Shown here: piece after piece, positions 53,673 through 64,000 of the stretch | Layout of the letters: every line of letters begins with the position of its first letter | Numbering within the stretch: the first letter of the stretch is position 1 | Origin: Babesia bovis T2Bo | Lineage: Eukaryota > Apicomplexa > Aconoidasida > Piroplasmida > Babesiidae | NCBI RefSeq assembly: GCF_000165395.2 | Contig: NW_026261571.1 | Location: 768,501-832,500 of the forward strand | Length of the DNA stretch: 64,000 nt | Direction of reading: 5' to 3' | Made by a program: the position numbers and the translations under genes | Notes under the pieces: generated by a model | Seen by the model: the letters and a program-made list of their open reading frames with translations, nothing else | What the model was told of the DNA's origin: nothing | Databases searched by the model: none

Positions 53673-55957
53673 CTACTTCAAAACCTTAATAACGTACTGT
53701 CTAGTGTGGTTTGATGTTAGTGAATCTTTTCCAAATGAAAATGAAGCTTTCTGTACCTTCGTGTCATAATAAGGAGCCATAATGTTGACACCATAAAAGC
53801 AAATAACATGGTTGCTATCTTTTAAGGCGATAACCGGTAACTCATCACGCAGTATTTGAGGGAAATTCATCTTAGACAAAACCGATGATGCAGTACGATT
53901 CCACAAAGAATCAGATGGTACAATGTCGTCATCCCTTAGCTGACGAATGTCAAATGCCGTGGGCTCACCTCCAACGCTTGATAGCGGAACTGTTAACATA
54001 AGGTGGAAGGAATTAGATCGACTACGGTCCCCAGCACTATTGACATATGAAACCTCTAGAAAAAACTTACGGCATCACTTGAACTTTAAAATTGTCAAAT
54101 ATACGGAAGATGCAGTGGCCGTCATTATATACCGTATCAGGTTCATAGGGGCCCTTGCAAGTAGCTGCTAGAGTAGAATGTACACTAAAAAATCACAACT
54201 TACGTCTATATGGCTTTGCAATAGTACCTTGGTGTGCTATCATTTTCCCACCAGGGAATACATGCATCTTCACTGCATCAGTGTTTGGTTCCTTTGACCA
54301 AAACGTGTATAATCGGTCTGACACTTGACTGCTCAACAGGCATTCTTCACCACACGTTCTCAAGCAAAACTTGAAGAGTATTTCCTTGCGTAAAAGTTCG
54401 CTTTGTATCATGAGCCACTCATCAACGAAGAACACCTCTTTAGTTTCCAGGCCAATTGATCTCAAAAACTGTAACGTTTTTATATATTTACGACCGTTTA
54501 TAACGGCCTTATCAAATTTGAAACTGGAGTACATGTTATGGTAAAAACTCCTGTATACTTGTGCTATCTGCCGTGTTGTTGCACTGTCGTGATTTGCGAA
54601 AGTTGATTGATTTGACTCGGGTAGATTAAAGTGATTTGGTACCCCGTATTTAGACGATATATAGTCACTGAACATGTACGCCTCAAAATCTAAAGTATTT
54701 TTTAAAGTGCGGCTTTGAGCACTTAAATTGCAGAAACGCTTATTCAAGGATTCCAAAGCAACCTCGGGGCGTTCCCCTGGCGATGCCGCGTTCAGAAGCT
54801 CAGGCAACACTGATTGGCGTATGCGATTTCTCGTGTACTTGGCGGTATTATTAGATGAATCTTCATGAAATGTCCCATTGACGCCCTGAAAGCATTAAAA
54901 TTCGCGAACAAAAGCATACCTCTAGAAACAAACCCAATGCGGACTTTGTTAGCTGTATAAATGGCCTAATCACTACGATATCTCTGCTATAGTCGAGGTA
55001 GCTCATTCGCTCCATTCCTCTGGATGCTATTATGGAAATAACGTTAACTTACGTCATGTTACTAAGGTGAACGCCTCGAAGCAACTTAAATAGAAAAGTT
55101 TCCACATTGTCATTTGAATGGTGACCCATTAGGACAATACCGCGAGTATGTTCGTTGATTAAAGAGGCAGCGTCCAAATCCTCGGATTTTTGTAAAAGCA
55201 AACGCTTGTTAAATATTTTCCCATTCAATAAGCTATCAGAATAACTGACTGAATTATCAGAGCCGTCTTGTAAGATGTCTATATCGTCTATTAAACGCCT
55301 GTAGGCTTCTCGACGCCAGTCGCGTGCGCATTTTTGAAAGTTACCACTGATATCATCGTGCGCTAACTGCTTTACTTGACTTTCTGCTTTTTCTAGATGG
55401 AATTTTAGGCCGTATTTTTCACAGGCCGAACGAATCACATCAATGTCTTTATCAGTGTCTGGACGAGCGCAATGGTCAAAATACACAACGTAGGTATTAC
55501 GTAATAGAGTCATTAATGATTGATAGATTGATGGAAGGTCGAATCGATCATTATTATCTAAATATCGAGACCAAGGAGTCGATGCTACCATGCCACCAGC
55601 ATAATGTTTGATTAATCCCAAACAATGAAGCAAAGACATGGAATCTTGACCGCCGCTGCAACTGAGAATCACAGGTAGCGCTTTTGAATCACCATTAGCA
55701 CAACGATATACCTTTGATATGACATGTTCACTTATTACATTCCACAAAGCCTTTACAGGCAATTCTACGTTAACGTAAGGTGGAGCTCCATCCGTGGAAT
55801 TAACCTTTTCCTCCGTAGTATTCACTCGGAATGGTGGACGTCCACGAAGGAATCCAACTAAATGATTGTTATCGACAATCCTAAAACTAGCAACGTTTTC
55901 CAAACATTGTAACAACTGGCATATCCATATGGCATTGAACCAAATCCATATGAACAT
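53673..55957 (-). CDS. tilS: tRNA(Ile)-lysidine synthase, apicoplast-targeted
   Basis: Five exons: 55957-55053, 55019-54920, 54885-54204, 54167-54071, 54036-53673 (715 aa), with introns of 33-36 nt. The N-terminus is hydrophobic (MFIWIWFNAIWICQLLQCL), like a signal peptide, followed by a possible transit peptide. The ATP-binding loop reads SCSGGQDSMSLLHCL, then FDHCARPDTDKDIDVIRSAC, ARDWRREAYRRL and IVLMGHHSNDNVETFLFKLL, all typical of TilS. Later motifs are SSNNTAKYTRNRIRQSVLPE and the C-terminal basic domain. The enzyme changes the wobble C of the AUA-reading tRNA-Ile to lysidine, a bacterial-type modification needed to translate in the plastid. It is longer than bacterial TilS because of the leader and inserts. 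Confidence 0.9.
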
Positions 55958-56831
55958 GTCGTTTCATAATGATAGCGTAAATCACGCAGAGTTATGGTCC
56001 AATCTATAGAAAAAAAATCATACCGTCACATTAAAACCTAACCAATTACTTAATAAAGCATTAAAAACATGTTTTTGTTAAAAATATAGGCATGGATGCA
56101 ATTCTAGGTACAACGGTAACCGTCACGTGTGTAACTGAAGCATATGCACATTTGTCAAAAAATATGTCGACCGTGAAATTAAACTATAAACCAAGCATCT
56201 AGCATTAAAACTGCAGTTTGTAATGTCTTTAGAAGGTCAGGGGTGAATTGGCAGCATTTACCAAAATTGATGATTAAATAATATCCCCCTACAGTGCTAA
56301 ACCAGTATACAATCGATGTTACTATGCGAAATATGTATACTTTAGGAAATCCAGAAGCAATTTTATGAAGCATAAGGATTTTATATATATCTAAAAGCTA
56401 TTGTATCTGACAACTTTTGCTGACTCTGTTTGATTCGTATGATTGCAGAAGCTAGAATGTCTACATTATCATCTTATAAACGAAAAGAAAATAGTCGCAC
56501 GTCTGAGATGAGTAGATATAAAGAGTATAAAAGACTTCTTCACACCTATAAAAAGGCATCAATTTCCAAAAGAGCATGTGGAATCTTCAACTCATTATAA
56601 ATCCCAGTGGCATGTTAAGAGTAAAGATAGGCATGCAATTGTTATTTCGTTTATACCAGATTGTAAGTATCGGTTGTGCGGATGTTGAAAACTGAAGTGG
56701 TAAGAGGGTGCCAAAACTGGTATACTTACAGTGGAGTTAAAAGCCCTGATCATAAATCGACGCCAAAGTGCGGCTCCAGGTTTCAGTCAAACGACACATA
56801 TGAGATTCTTCGGGGACTGTTATAAGCAAAA
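55958..56831. other. Divergent intergenic region, 874 bp
   Basis: This lies between TilS (-) and the acetyl-CoA transporter (+). It contains one 64-codon minus-strand frame (56179-56373) with a hydrophobic middle, which is described separately. Nothing else is recognised. Confidence 0.5.
56179..56373 (-). CDS. Small hydrophobic ORF, doubtful gene
   Basis: An ATG-initiated frame of 64 codons. The middle is hydrophobic (VYIFRIVTSIVYWFSTVGGY) and could form one membrane segment, with two Cys just after it. No family was recognised, and its isolation in an AT-rich gap makes chance likely. It is listed only because it is free of overlap with other genes. Confidence 0.2.
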   Translation of the reverse strand: MLHKIASGFPKVYIFRIVTSIVYWFSTVGGYYLIINFGKCCQFTPDLLKTLQTAVLMLDAWFIV

Positions 56832-58547
56832 ATGGGTTTGAACGTGGTGACTAACTACGCTACCAATGCCGAGCAAGAGCGGGAACATAAAAAGCTTTTA
56901 TCATATACATTTTATGATTTCAAGGCGATTGTGATTTTGTTAACATTGTACATAATACAAGGCATACCAATGGGAATCCACCTCTCGCTTCCGCTGATTA
57001 TATACAACAAAGTGTCGTACTCTCAAATGGGCAATTTATCCTTGACTGCAATCCCGTTGTCGCTTAAGCTCCTATGGGCACCAATTATGGAATCGCTGTA
57101 CTCTAGGAGATTAGGCAAGCGTAAATGTTGGATTATACCAGTACAACTTATCACAGCTTGTCTAATGCTATTTGTTAGCGCGAACAACAGATTTGACAGG
57201 TGGACGGGACAACATGGAGAAACAGTTGATGTAACTGCCTTGCTAGTATATTGTACTATTACATACATACTCATGGCAACTCAAGATGTAGTGGTGGACG
57301 GCTGGGCACTAAATATGCTCCGTCCTGAGATGCGCATACATGCATCCACCTGTAATGCAGCTGGGCAGCATATCGGCATAAATATATCCTATGTCTGTTT
57401 GACCATACTTAGCAGTAACCAAATGTCACGTATCATCAATCAAACTAAAGATGTTATTGTTACGGGGGCAGGAGAAGACAATGTTTCAAGTCATGTGCAA
57501 GCTATAGCGGATCGAGATTTTGGTATAATGTCGCATTATATTCGCATTTTTGGTATAGTCACTCTGGCAGTCACGGTTTTAGTGATGTTTATACACGAAG
57601 TAGAGGACGCGCCAACACTAATAGAACTCCAACCTGTAACTGAAATCGGCATAATTGACACAAGCCCAGCTACCCGAAGGTGGAATATGATTAAGCAAAG
57701 CTATGCCCTATTGATCCAGGTATTTATAGATCGGATTATTAATCAATCTGATTCAGATACTCAAACTTGAACCGGCACTTTTATTAGGCAAACTGGTTCT
57801 TACCATTAATTTAATATACTCACCCGAAGAACCTGCCGAATTGAAACTTCTGGAAAAGGGAGTGCCCAAAGATTTGTTGGCATCCATAACGCCATTTATC
57901 ATACCGTTACAGATCGTAGGCCCTCCATTGGTAGGTTACACTACATGGTGACGTAATCAACAATGCAGATAACAACTGCAATAAGGCGATCAAGCAGCGC
58001 AGACGTAATTTACAAGGGTTTAAGGATGAGATTACTAGTAGTCATGAGTTATGTGGGTAAGTTCCTATTACTTTACAATTAATTTCACCGCAGGGTTGAC
58101 GTATGTGGCAGGCTTGTACTACACTACAATGCCGCACAGTCAATTGGTAACTGTTTTATTCTACATACCAGTTGTAGTACTCTCTATACTTAGACATATT
58201 TGCGAACTTGTGGTTTGCGTAGCATTGGTTGCCCTGTTTGCTGACGTCTCAGATCCGTCAATAGGAGGAACTTATATGGCCCTTCTCAATGCACTAATGA
58301 ACGTTGGAGAGTTGGTACCGCGCTTACTGGGCTTCTGGATGATAGACGCTCTGGAATTGTGTAAGTTACGTTGCAAAAGTAGTATAGACCTTCAGATTCG
58401 CGAGGTCTAGTGGATGGTTTGCTGATAGAAGGCCTGTTATGCATCATATTGGGTGTCATAGTGCTACCAATATTCCGCAAGGTATTGCTGCGCATTGAAT
58501 CATATGGCGTAAACGAGTGGTATGTGAACAAGTTTGCCGAGGCTTGA
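56832..58547 (+). CDS. Acetyl-CoA transporter (SLC33A1/AT-1 family)
   Basis: Five exons: 56832-57719, 57757-57930, 57969-58056, 58094-58360, 58396-58547 (522 aa), with introns of 35-38 nt. About 11-12 membrane segments are visible. Family segments include IQGIPMGIHLSLPLIIYNK, LSLKLLWAPIMESLYSRRLG, TQDVVVDGWALNMLRPE and ASTCNAAGQHIG. The family moves acetyl-CoA into the ER lumen for acetylation of secretory cargo. In apicomplexans it is a known drug-resistance locus, called ACT, in Plasmodium. The loop between segments about 6 and 7 is hydrophilic. A general MFS transporter is the alternative. Confidence 0.9.
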
Positions 58548-59110
58548 GGTTGTTCAATTAAATGTTCTACCATACACCCATGTGTAAAATCCAACTATAG
58601 ATACAGAGTTGACATAACGTAGATAGCAATTATTGATTTGTTCGTTATGTCTACACTTTTGCCAATGGATGCGTTATTAACGGTAAACTACGATACATAT
58701 AAACAATGCACCCTGTAGACAGTAAAAATAATATGCCATATAAAAACATCAATACATATTTACGAAGAACATTAAACTCCCTAAACGACAGAGATTCAGC
58801 AAGAAGGCTCTCACTTATCCAATATTTGTTATAAGACAAACGAAAAAACAAAATAAAAATAATACTATGCTTACACATTAACGAGTACAATGCAAACTAC
58901 AATGGTACTCATAGTATAACGAGTGTAAACATAGAATAATTGAATAAAACCTGGCTATGATTGGTGTTACATTCCCATGGGTGGGGTGGTCCAATAACCC
59001 GCACGTCTAAAACATACCTATTCCTGGCTAAAGTGGCCATAGAACAACATACGTCAATATCAGTAGCTTTGTGATAGTAGTAGACATACACAAGTACGCT
59101 ATTGTGCATT
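58548..59110. other. Intergenic region, 563 bp
   Basis: This lies between two plus-strand genes. A 75-codon minus-strand frame (58651-58878) is described separately. The rest is AT-rich, with no recognised RNA or repeat. It should hold the promoter of the NTF2-RRM gene. Confidence 0.5.
58651..58878 (-). CDS. Small two-helix membrane ORF, doubtful gene
   Basis: A frame of 75 codons starting at ATG 58878 with two hydrophobic segments (HSIIFILFFRL and YVLMFLYGILFLLSTGCIVY) and a positively charged linker. It could be the last exon of a small membrane protein whose earlier exon starts near 59055 (MATLARN, with a donor site after it). I could not join the two in a convincing way, and no family was recognised. 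Confidence 0.3.
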   Translation of the reverse strand: MCKHSIIFILFFRLSYNKYWISESLLAESLSFREFNVLRKYVLMFLYGILFLLSTGCIVYMYRSLPLITHPLAKV

Positions 59111-60501
59111 ATGTATGCGGAAGGAACCAAAGAAGGTCACTTTCACGACACTGTACAGCCCCAATTTGTCGATAAAACCAAGATGTCTGCCCAGAGGATG
59201 AGCGTAATCCAAGAAAAGGGTGCTAATTGGCATCCTAGGGGTTATAAGTCGACTGATACTAGACTTAACGTGGGTAATCCACTCTATCTAGGAGAGTACC
59301 AAGGGCACTCTGGTAATACGGGGTGGTCAGATGAATCCAACCTCCCATTTGACCCGGCTCAGCGCTTTGGCTCAAATTCATATAATCGCTTTATGGGTGG
59401 TGCCACTGGATACGGCCACAATGGTTATGTTAATAACCTTCCTAATTCAACTACGGGGGCATTGCAGAATACTGCTCAAGCTACACAATCGACGACGAAC
59501 GATGCAATATACCCGTCTGTGGTTGAAAATGTATCACCAACCCAACCTTCTACAGCGCAAACTGTGAATTCGCCGCCTGAATCAAGTGTCAATGTTGACA
59601 TTGAAGATGTTGCCCATCATTTCGTATACAGGTATTATTCGCTTCTCCACAGCAACCCTAGTGGGATGTTCAACCTTTATTCTCGAAAAGCCCATATTTG
59701 TAAAAACGACCTTCACGGGAATAGAATAGCGGTCAACGGTCACGCAGATATCAAGAACTACTACTCCCAATTTTTACCGAAGCATACCACAGCTCATATC
59801 AGGCATATCGAAGTTCAGAATATAGGAAATCAGGGTTCGCTACTAATTTTAATTGTTGGAGATGTTAACACACGAATGAATAACAAAATTCTGACTAAAC
59901 GAGTGTCACATGCAGTCGTTCTCGTTGGTGATCAGGCAAAAACACGATTTCACATTGTCAATGATGTAACCATTCAAGAACAGATTGTATCAGGTTGGTA
60001 ATTATCTGTTTTATTATATCGTATACAGAAAAAACTGAAGTAGAGACTCAGCCCATTGTTCATAAGGAGCCAGAAGCCGTGGTTCCGCCGAAGAACCAAG
60101 TGATGCCTCAGGCTCCTCCGAGTACTCAGGAAGTAATCAACGACAGTCATGCACAAAAGATGCGCGAAAGAGGTAGATGCGTAATTATGGGTCTACCTAA
60201 AGACGTTACGGTTGATGAACTGAGGAAAGCAATTAATAACCGTTTTGCGACGTCAAATAAAAAGGACGCAAGGGTTTTACGCGTTGATATCAAGATTCCG
60301 AATCATGGTGGAGAAGACGTGCCATTAATTGCTTTTGTTCTAGTGGATAGCTGGTACGCAGCAGATGTGCTTGTCAGCGGAGGGATTGTTGTTCGTGATA
60401 AGAGATTCAGCGTTGACATACACAAGAGAGGGCATAATTCGCGTGAATTGCCTGCTGCGGGACAAGGTCTACGTCCACATAACAAGCATAATGCATGGTA
60501 G
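59111..60501 (+). CDS. G3BP-like protein (NTF2 and RRM domains)
   Basis: Two exons, 59111-59993 and 60029-60501, with a 35-nt intron (451 aa). Residues about 1-155 are low-complexity (Gln, Asn, Ser, Thr). An NTF2-like domain follows at about 165-295 (HHFVYRYYSLLHSNPSGMFN, LYSRKAHI, QFLPKHTTAHIRHIEVQNIG). After a Pro-rich linker comes an RRM at about 345-435 (GRCVIMGLPKDVTVDELRKA). This order is that of G3BP/Rasputin, RNA-binding proteins that nucleate stress granules in other eukaryotes. The N-terminal position of the low-complexity region differs from animal G3BP, where NTF2 comes first. An ATG at 59183 is an alternative start. The RRM has lost the aromatic residues of a canonical RNP1. Confidence 0.8.
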
Positions 60502-60576
60502 ACACGCCTATATCAACATACTGCGTGAAGGTGCCCTTCACGGTAATTATTTGTGTAAATTTATTTTAAAACAGAT

Positions 60577-61826
60577 ATGTCTGGTTCACAATGCTCGTAC
60601 ACACACCTTTATAGCAGTAGATTTTACGAAGACTGCGAAACAGCCTCGGAAAACTTCCTCTATCGTGAGGAAGTCCAAAGTACGAAGCATCAAAAAAATG
60701 CAGCCAAGTCCAGCTATGGACATATTATAATCGCACAAATTAGACGTTCTTTGTCATGTTGTTTTGGTGCTAGGGACGATGAGGGTCCTTCGCTTCATAA
60801 CTATGGTAAGTGTGTTACCAGCCTGTGGAGGTTGATACACTTCTATCCAATATTAAGGGCATATCAGGTGTCGATGTGACAAAAGTATTTGATAACACCG
60901 AAAGTCAACAGTCTACCCCGCGTACAAGTAGGCACAAAAGTGATATAGATCAGGTTTGTCGTTTGCAAGTGAAAACAAATGTTGAACAGGCAATATGGAT
61001 AATCCAAGCAAGCAAAGACACCGATTCAATTTCACTGAAGCTATCTGATGCTAGATGGATAGCCCTGGCTTGGGTAGCTAAAGTAGCTAATGGAGAAAGA
61101 ATGACAAGAAGTGTTGTCAAAAACCTTGTAGTGGATGCTCAGAGGGCGAAAAACACCATAGAGGCAATGTCCAAAACAATCATCAAAAACTTCCCAGGAT
61201 TGGAATTGGCCGTAAGTGTCGTTATATTTAACGTCATAGATAACTTCAGGATGATGTCAATTCATTTGAAACAGTAGACCATGCCATGGCCATTGATTCT
61301 GTTGTAGATTACATGAATGAACACGCAGGTCTGAATACACTGTCGTTTGCCATAATCGTAAAAAAGGGATACTGTTGTGCTCTATATTACAACAGTCGAG
61401 GTTTGTAGGTGGTATGCTATATTACATAACACAGGTGAATCTTCAGACCTCGTCCTACTTGAGGTCATGATTGGTGGAAAACGCAAGGGATCAAATACAA
61501 CACGAATGTTAGCTTACAGAAGGTGGGTTCACATTTCTATTAATGTTTAAATGTTTGTAAGACTAACACATGTACGCGATCATTTGCTGGATGTTGAAGC
61601 GCTCAAGGTATGTATCTGGATTGTGCAATGATGTTGCTGCAGTCTTGTTCCACACTTTACTGCTATACGTTCAATATAAAGAATTTGTGCTATGCAACTG
61701 TGGGTGACATCACAAAATATCCGCGTGCAACATTTGACAATAAAAATGAAGTCCCAGGTAGGCAGGTATATTTAGTGCTCATAGTATGTAGACAATACAC
61801 TGGAAGATAAAGGTGGGTTTGGATAA
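60577..61826 (+). CDS. Seven-exon gene, unknown function
   Basis: Exons: 60577-60805, 60868-61211, 61250-61400, 61435-61522, 61562-61607, 61643-61757, 61792-61826 (335 aa). Introns are 34-39 nt except the first, 62 nt, whose acceptor is the least certain. The protein is soluble, without signal or membrane segments. Residues 110-200 are helical, with Trp pairs (EQAIWIIQASKD and ARWIALAWVAKV), and the second half looks mixed alpha/beta (LSFAIIVKKGYCCALYYNSR). The steady frame agreement across six introns argues strongly that the gene is real. I recognise no family and assign no function. Confidence 0.7.
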
Positions 61827-61932
61827 AAGCGGAAGTCATGGATAAAACAAATTTAGACCCAAGGAAAGATGCAAAAATGGTATTTTCACACGCTAAATAT
61901 TTGGCGAAAATGTAACATATTTTAACATTATA

Positions 61933-63400
61933 TCATCTGTCATCCTGGTTGCTCTTTGGTAGGAATCCCTCAATTTTAAGCCGTTTACGACTGTACGTTG
62001 TCGGTACAAACTCGTCTTTAGCCTTTTCACATGACCTGAATAGAGAACCAGTTGGCTTGTAACAATATGTAGCAACTATTGTACGACCATACTTGCGATT
62101 GCGATATCCCAGAAGGTTGCCATCCTCTATACTCTGCACGCAACATTAGATAAATTCCAAAGAACCAACCCAAGGTAAATATTCAATTTCCCTGGGATAC
62201 TCCACTACGACAACCGCATTAGGGTTCAAAATTGTCGTATTGGCAATTTGCTGCACTTTTATTGAGATGTGTATAAATGTACGAACCTTCATTAAATCGC
62301 TATAGATTACTTCCTCGTAAGGAGGACAAGCGAATAGTAAGTCAAATTTGTCATTGATGGAATGTAACCATGGAGATGTAATGGATTCCTAGAAGTGATA
62401 GATAGTAGTTAGTATGACTAACCATTGCATCCGCTCTAATTATGCGAACTTTATTCTCATAATTGCAATGAGCTGCGTTTACAGAAACCGCCTGAGTAAT
62501 CTATTGACCGAATTGTGTGAATTTACCTTGCAGCACTGGATGGAAAGGTCGACGAATGTGCAATGCGTGGCTCCATAAGAAAGCGCCTCGAAACCAACTG
62601 ATCCACTTCCACAAAATAAATCAATCACCCTGTAAAATGTGCAATTCTGTATAAATCGCGACTCACTTGCAATCGTAGCCATAAGCAAATAGTCCCATGT
62701 GCTTCAAACTTGGGAAGAGAGCGTTTTTCACTCTGTTCATCATAGGCCGAAGGTACACGGGAGGTACGCATAAACGACGCCCACGTATAGCACCGCCGCA
62801 TATGTGCAGATGTTTAGATAATCTGTATTGATCCTCTTTGGTATCATCATTGGGAACGCCTTGCACTTCTTCGAAACATGGAATAATAAACCAATGACCA
62901 CTTACTTGCAATAGGACTATATTTATATCGTGTTTTTACCTTTCTATTAATGTATCTTGGAGCATGTATAGTTACTGTGGCTGATTCGGGAAATCTGGAA
63001 AACTGTTTTTGTTAGCTCATTAGCATTACCTGTCTCTTCTGAGGTTATCATTGCCATGTGACTTGCCATCAGACAATTCTTCGGCATTATCCTTTTCAGT
63101 ATCTGAAAATACACCGTCTTTATTTGAATATTGATGAGAATGACTTGTGCTTGGTCTTTTTGGTGCTTTGTTGCATAGGCGAAAGTAAATGAAACTAGAA
63201 TTTAATGATTTGTACCCATCAAAATTAGATGACAATGTTACACATGAATCTTTAGTTAACGTTTCTACGCTATAGAATGAAGGAAGGATGGCATTCCTAA
63301 CTAAAGTATTTGTTTTGTCGTCCCTAGTAACAATAATGCTATTTATATATTGGTTGAAGAATGTGGAGAACATTACGTTCAAATAAAGTAATGTGTACAT
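61933..63400 (-). CDS. RsmD-type rRNA guanine-N2 methyltransferase, organellar
   Basis: Eight exons: 63400-63030, 62994-62906, 62868-62667, 62629-62527, 62491-62423, 62388-62287, 62250-62170, 62133-61933 (405 aa), with introns of 34-37 nt. The first 170 residues are a hydrophobic start (MYTLLYLNVMFSTFFNQYIN) and a Ser-, Asn- and Lys-rich leader, fitting apicoplast targeting. The enzyme core starts with HICGGAIRGRRLCVPP and LRPMMNRVKNALFP. The cofactor site is VIDLFCGSGSVGFEALSYGA, and motif IV reads FACPPYEEVIY. RsmD methylates G966 of small-subunit rRNA. Motif IV has Cys where most have Asp. The EEV continuation and later VVEYP resemble my memory of plant plastid homologues. The third intron's acceptor has two in-frame AG choices. 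Confidence 0.85.
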
Positions 63401-63647
63401 TAGATAATATGTATACAGGTTGTATTTTTGCTTTTTAGTAATATATACAGGAACAAGAGGTAAAGATTTTCCTCAGGTGTGTGTGCCGCAATTAACAACA
63501 ACAGTATTAAATAGTAAATTTTTTAAAATAATTTTTTAACAAACCAACAATACTAAATATTGGTTTTATAAGCGGTGTTTTCCGCAGTTAATAAGACTGA
63601 TAATACAGCTTTAGTGCTGCATATAATCTACACAATTAACACTTCTC

Positions 63648-64000
63648 TCATAGGTTTGATGTTTCTTCCATATCTTCTGCCGCCACATCATCTAATCCTT
63701 CATCTTCGGGAAGTTCTTCAACTAAATCCTCATCTGCAATCATTTCTTCATCGCCTTCTTCACCAATATCCATTGGCTCCATTGTGGATTGTACCTCACT
63801 TCCTTCAACACCTATAGCATCACTTGTTGTAGCTGTTAAACTATCTGTGACAGGTTCATCTTTTATAAGCATTTCATTCGTAGTTGTGTCAGCTTTATCG
63901 CCTTTCAGATCCTTCGTTGCTTCACCCTGTTTATCAGCTTCGTTCGTTACGACGTCAGTAGAATTTGTAGGATTCTCTACCAATGGCTGTACACCATCAC
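63648..64000 (-). CDS. Acidic C-terminal tail of an unknown protein (partial)
   Basis: An open frame enters from the right edge and ends at 63648, giving at least 117 residues. It is rich in Asp, Glu, Thr and Ser (for example EELPEDEGLDDVAAEDMEE) with no fold visible. Chromatin factors, RNA polymerase subunits and chaperones can end like this, so no function is assigned. The rest of the gene lies beyond the window. It is upstream of and on the same strand as the RsmD gene. Confidence 0.6.
   Translation of the reverse strand, partial: DGVQPLVENPTNSTDVVTNEADKQGEATKDLKGDKADTTTNEMLIKDEPVTDSLTATTSDAIGVEGSEVQSTMEPMDIGEEGDEEMIADEDLVEELPEDEGLDDVAAEDMEETSNL

Overview
This is about 64 kb of nuclear DNA from an apicomplexan of the piroplasm type, most likely a Babesia; Theileria or a close relative cannot be excluded. 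The evidence is as follows. Genes are compact and lie on both strands. They are broken by many very short introns, mostly 34-38 nt with GT..AG ends. There are two secreted 6-Cys (s48/45-like) proteins. Apicomplexan hallmarks include an adenylyl cyclase beta and a formin-2-type PTEN-C2 domain. Several enzymes appear to be sent to the apicoplast or mitochondrion (TilS, an RsmD-type methyltransferase, uL2m, frataxin, polyprenyl synthase). AT content is moderate. I rebuilt exon structures by hand from splice consensus, reading frame and family alignment from memory. Each spliced length listed is a whole number of codons, but no search was run.

Layout. 1-11 kb: formin-like PTEN-C2 fragment (-), OB-fold protein (-), polyprenyl diphosphate synthase (+), a small unknown protein (-), COG3 (+), a beta-propeller-like unknown (-), BCD1 (-), and a small CKS1 (+). 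11-22 kb: adenylyl cyclase beta (-), Pol5/MYBBP1A (-), PIG-V (+). 22-28 kb: 6-Cys protein (-), a 2.3-kb gene-poor gap, a minimal eIF4G (+). 28-38 kb: a 2.09-kb cassette carrying a six-exon secreted Cys-rich gene occurs twice, in direct orientation and 7,612 bp apart. Between the copies lie a secreted/apicoplast-like unknown (-), RPA2 (+), frataxin (-), NOP14 (-) and mitochondrial uL2 (+). 38-46 kb: WRAP53/TCAB1-like WD40 protein (-), a second 6-Cys protein (+), PRP38 (+), and a 477-aa protein ending in a CKS domain (-). 47-53 kb: RIIa/SAM-like protein (+), membrane-anchored P1/S1-nuclease-like protein (+), prefoldin/URI-like protein (+), TBC Rab-GAP (-), ATG3 (+). 53-64 kb: two tRNA-Ser genes (-), TilS (-), acetyl-CoA transporter (+), G3BP-like NTF2-RRM protein (+), an unknown seven-exon gene (+), RsmD-like methyltransferase (-), and the acidic tail of a gene running off the right edge (-).

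Most genes are housekeeping: snoRNP and ribosome assembly (BCD1, Pol5, NOP14, WRAP53), splicing (PRP38), translation (eIF4G, uL2m, TilS, RsmD, tRNA-Ser), vesicle traffic (COG3, TBC) and replication (RPA2). Parasite-specific interest lies in the duplicated secreted gene, the two 6-Cys proteins, cAMP signalling, ATG3 (linked to the apicoplast in this group) and the two CKS-domain proteins.
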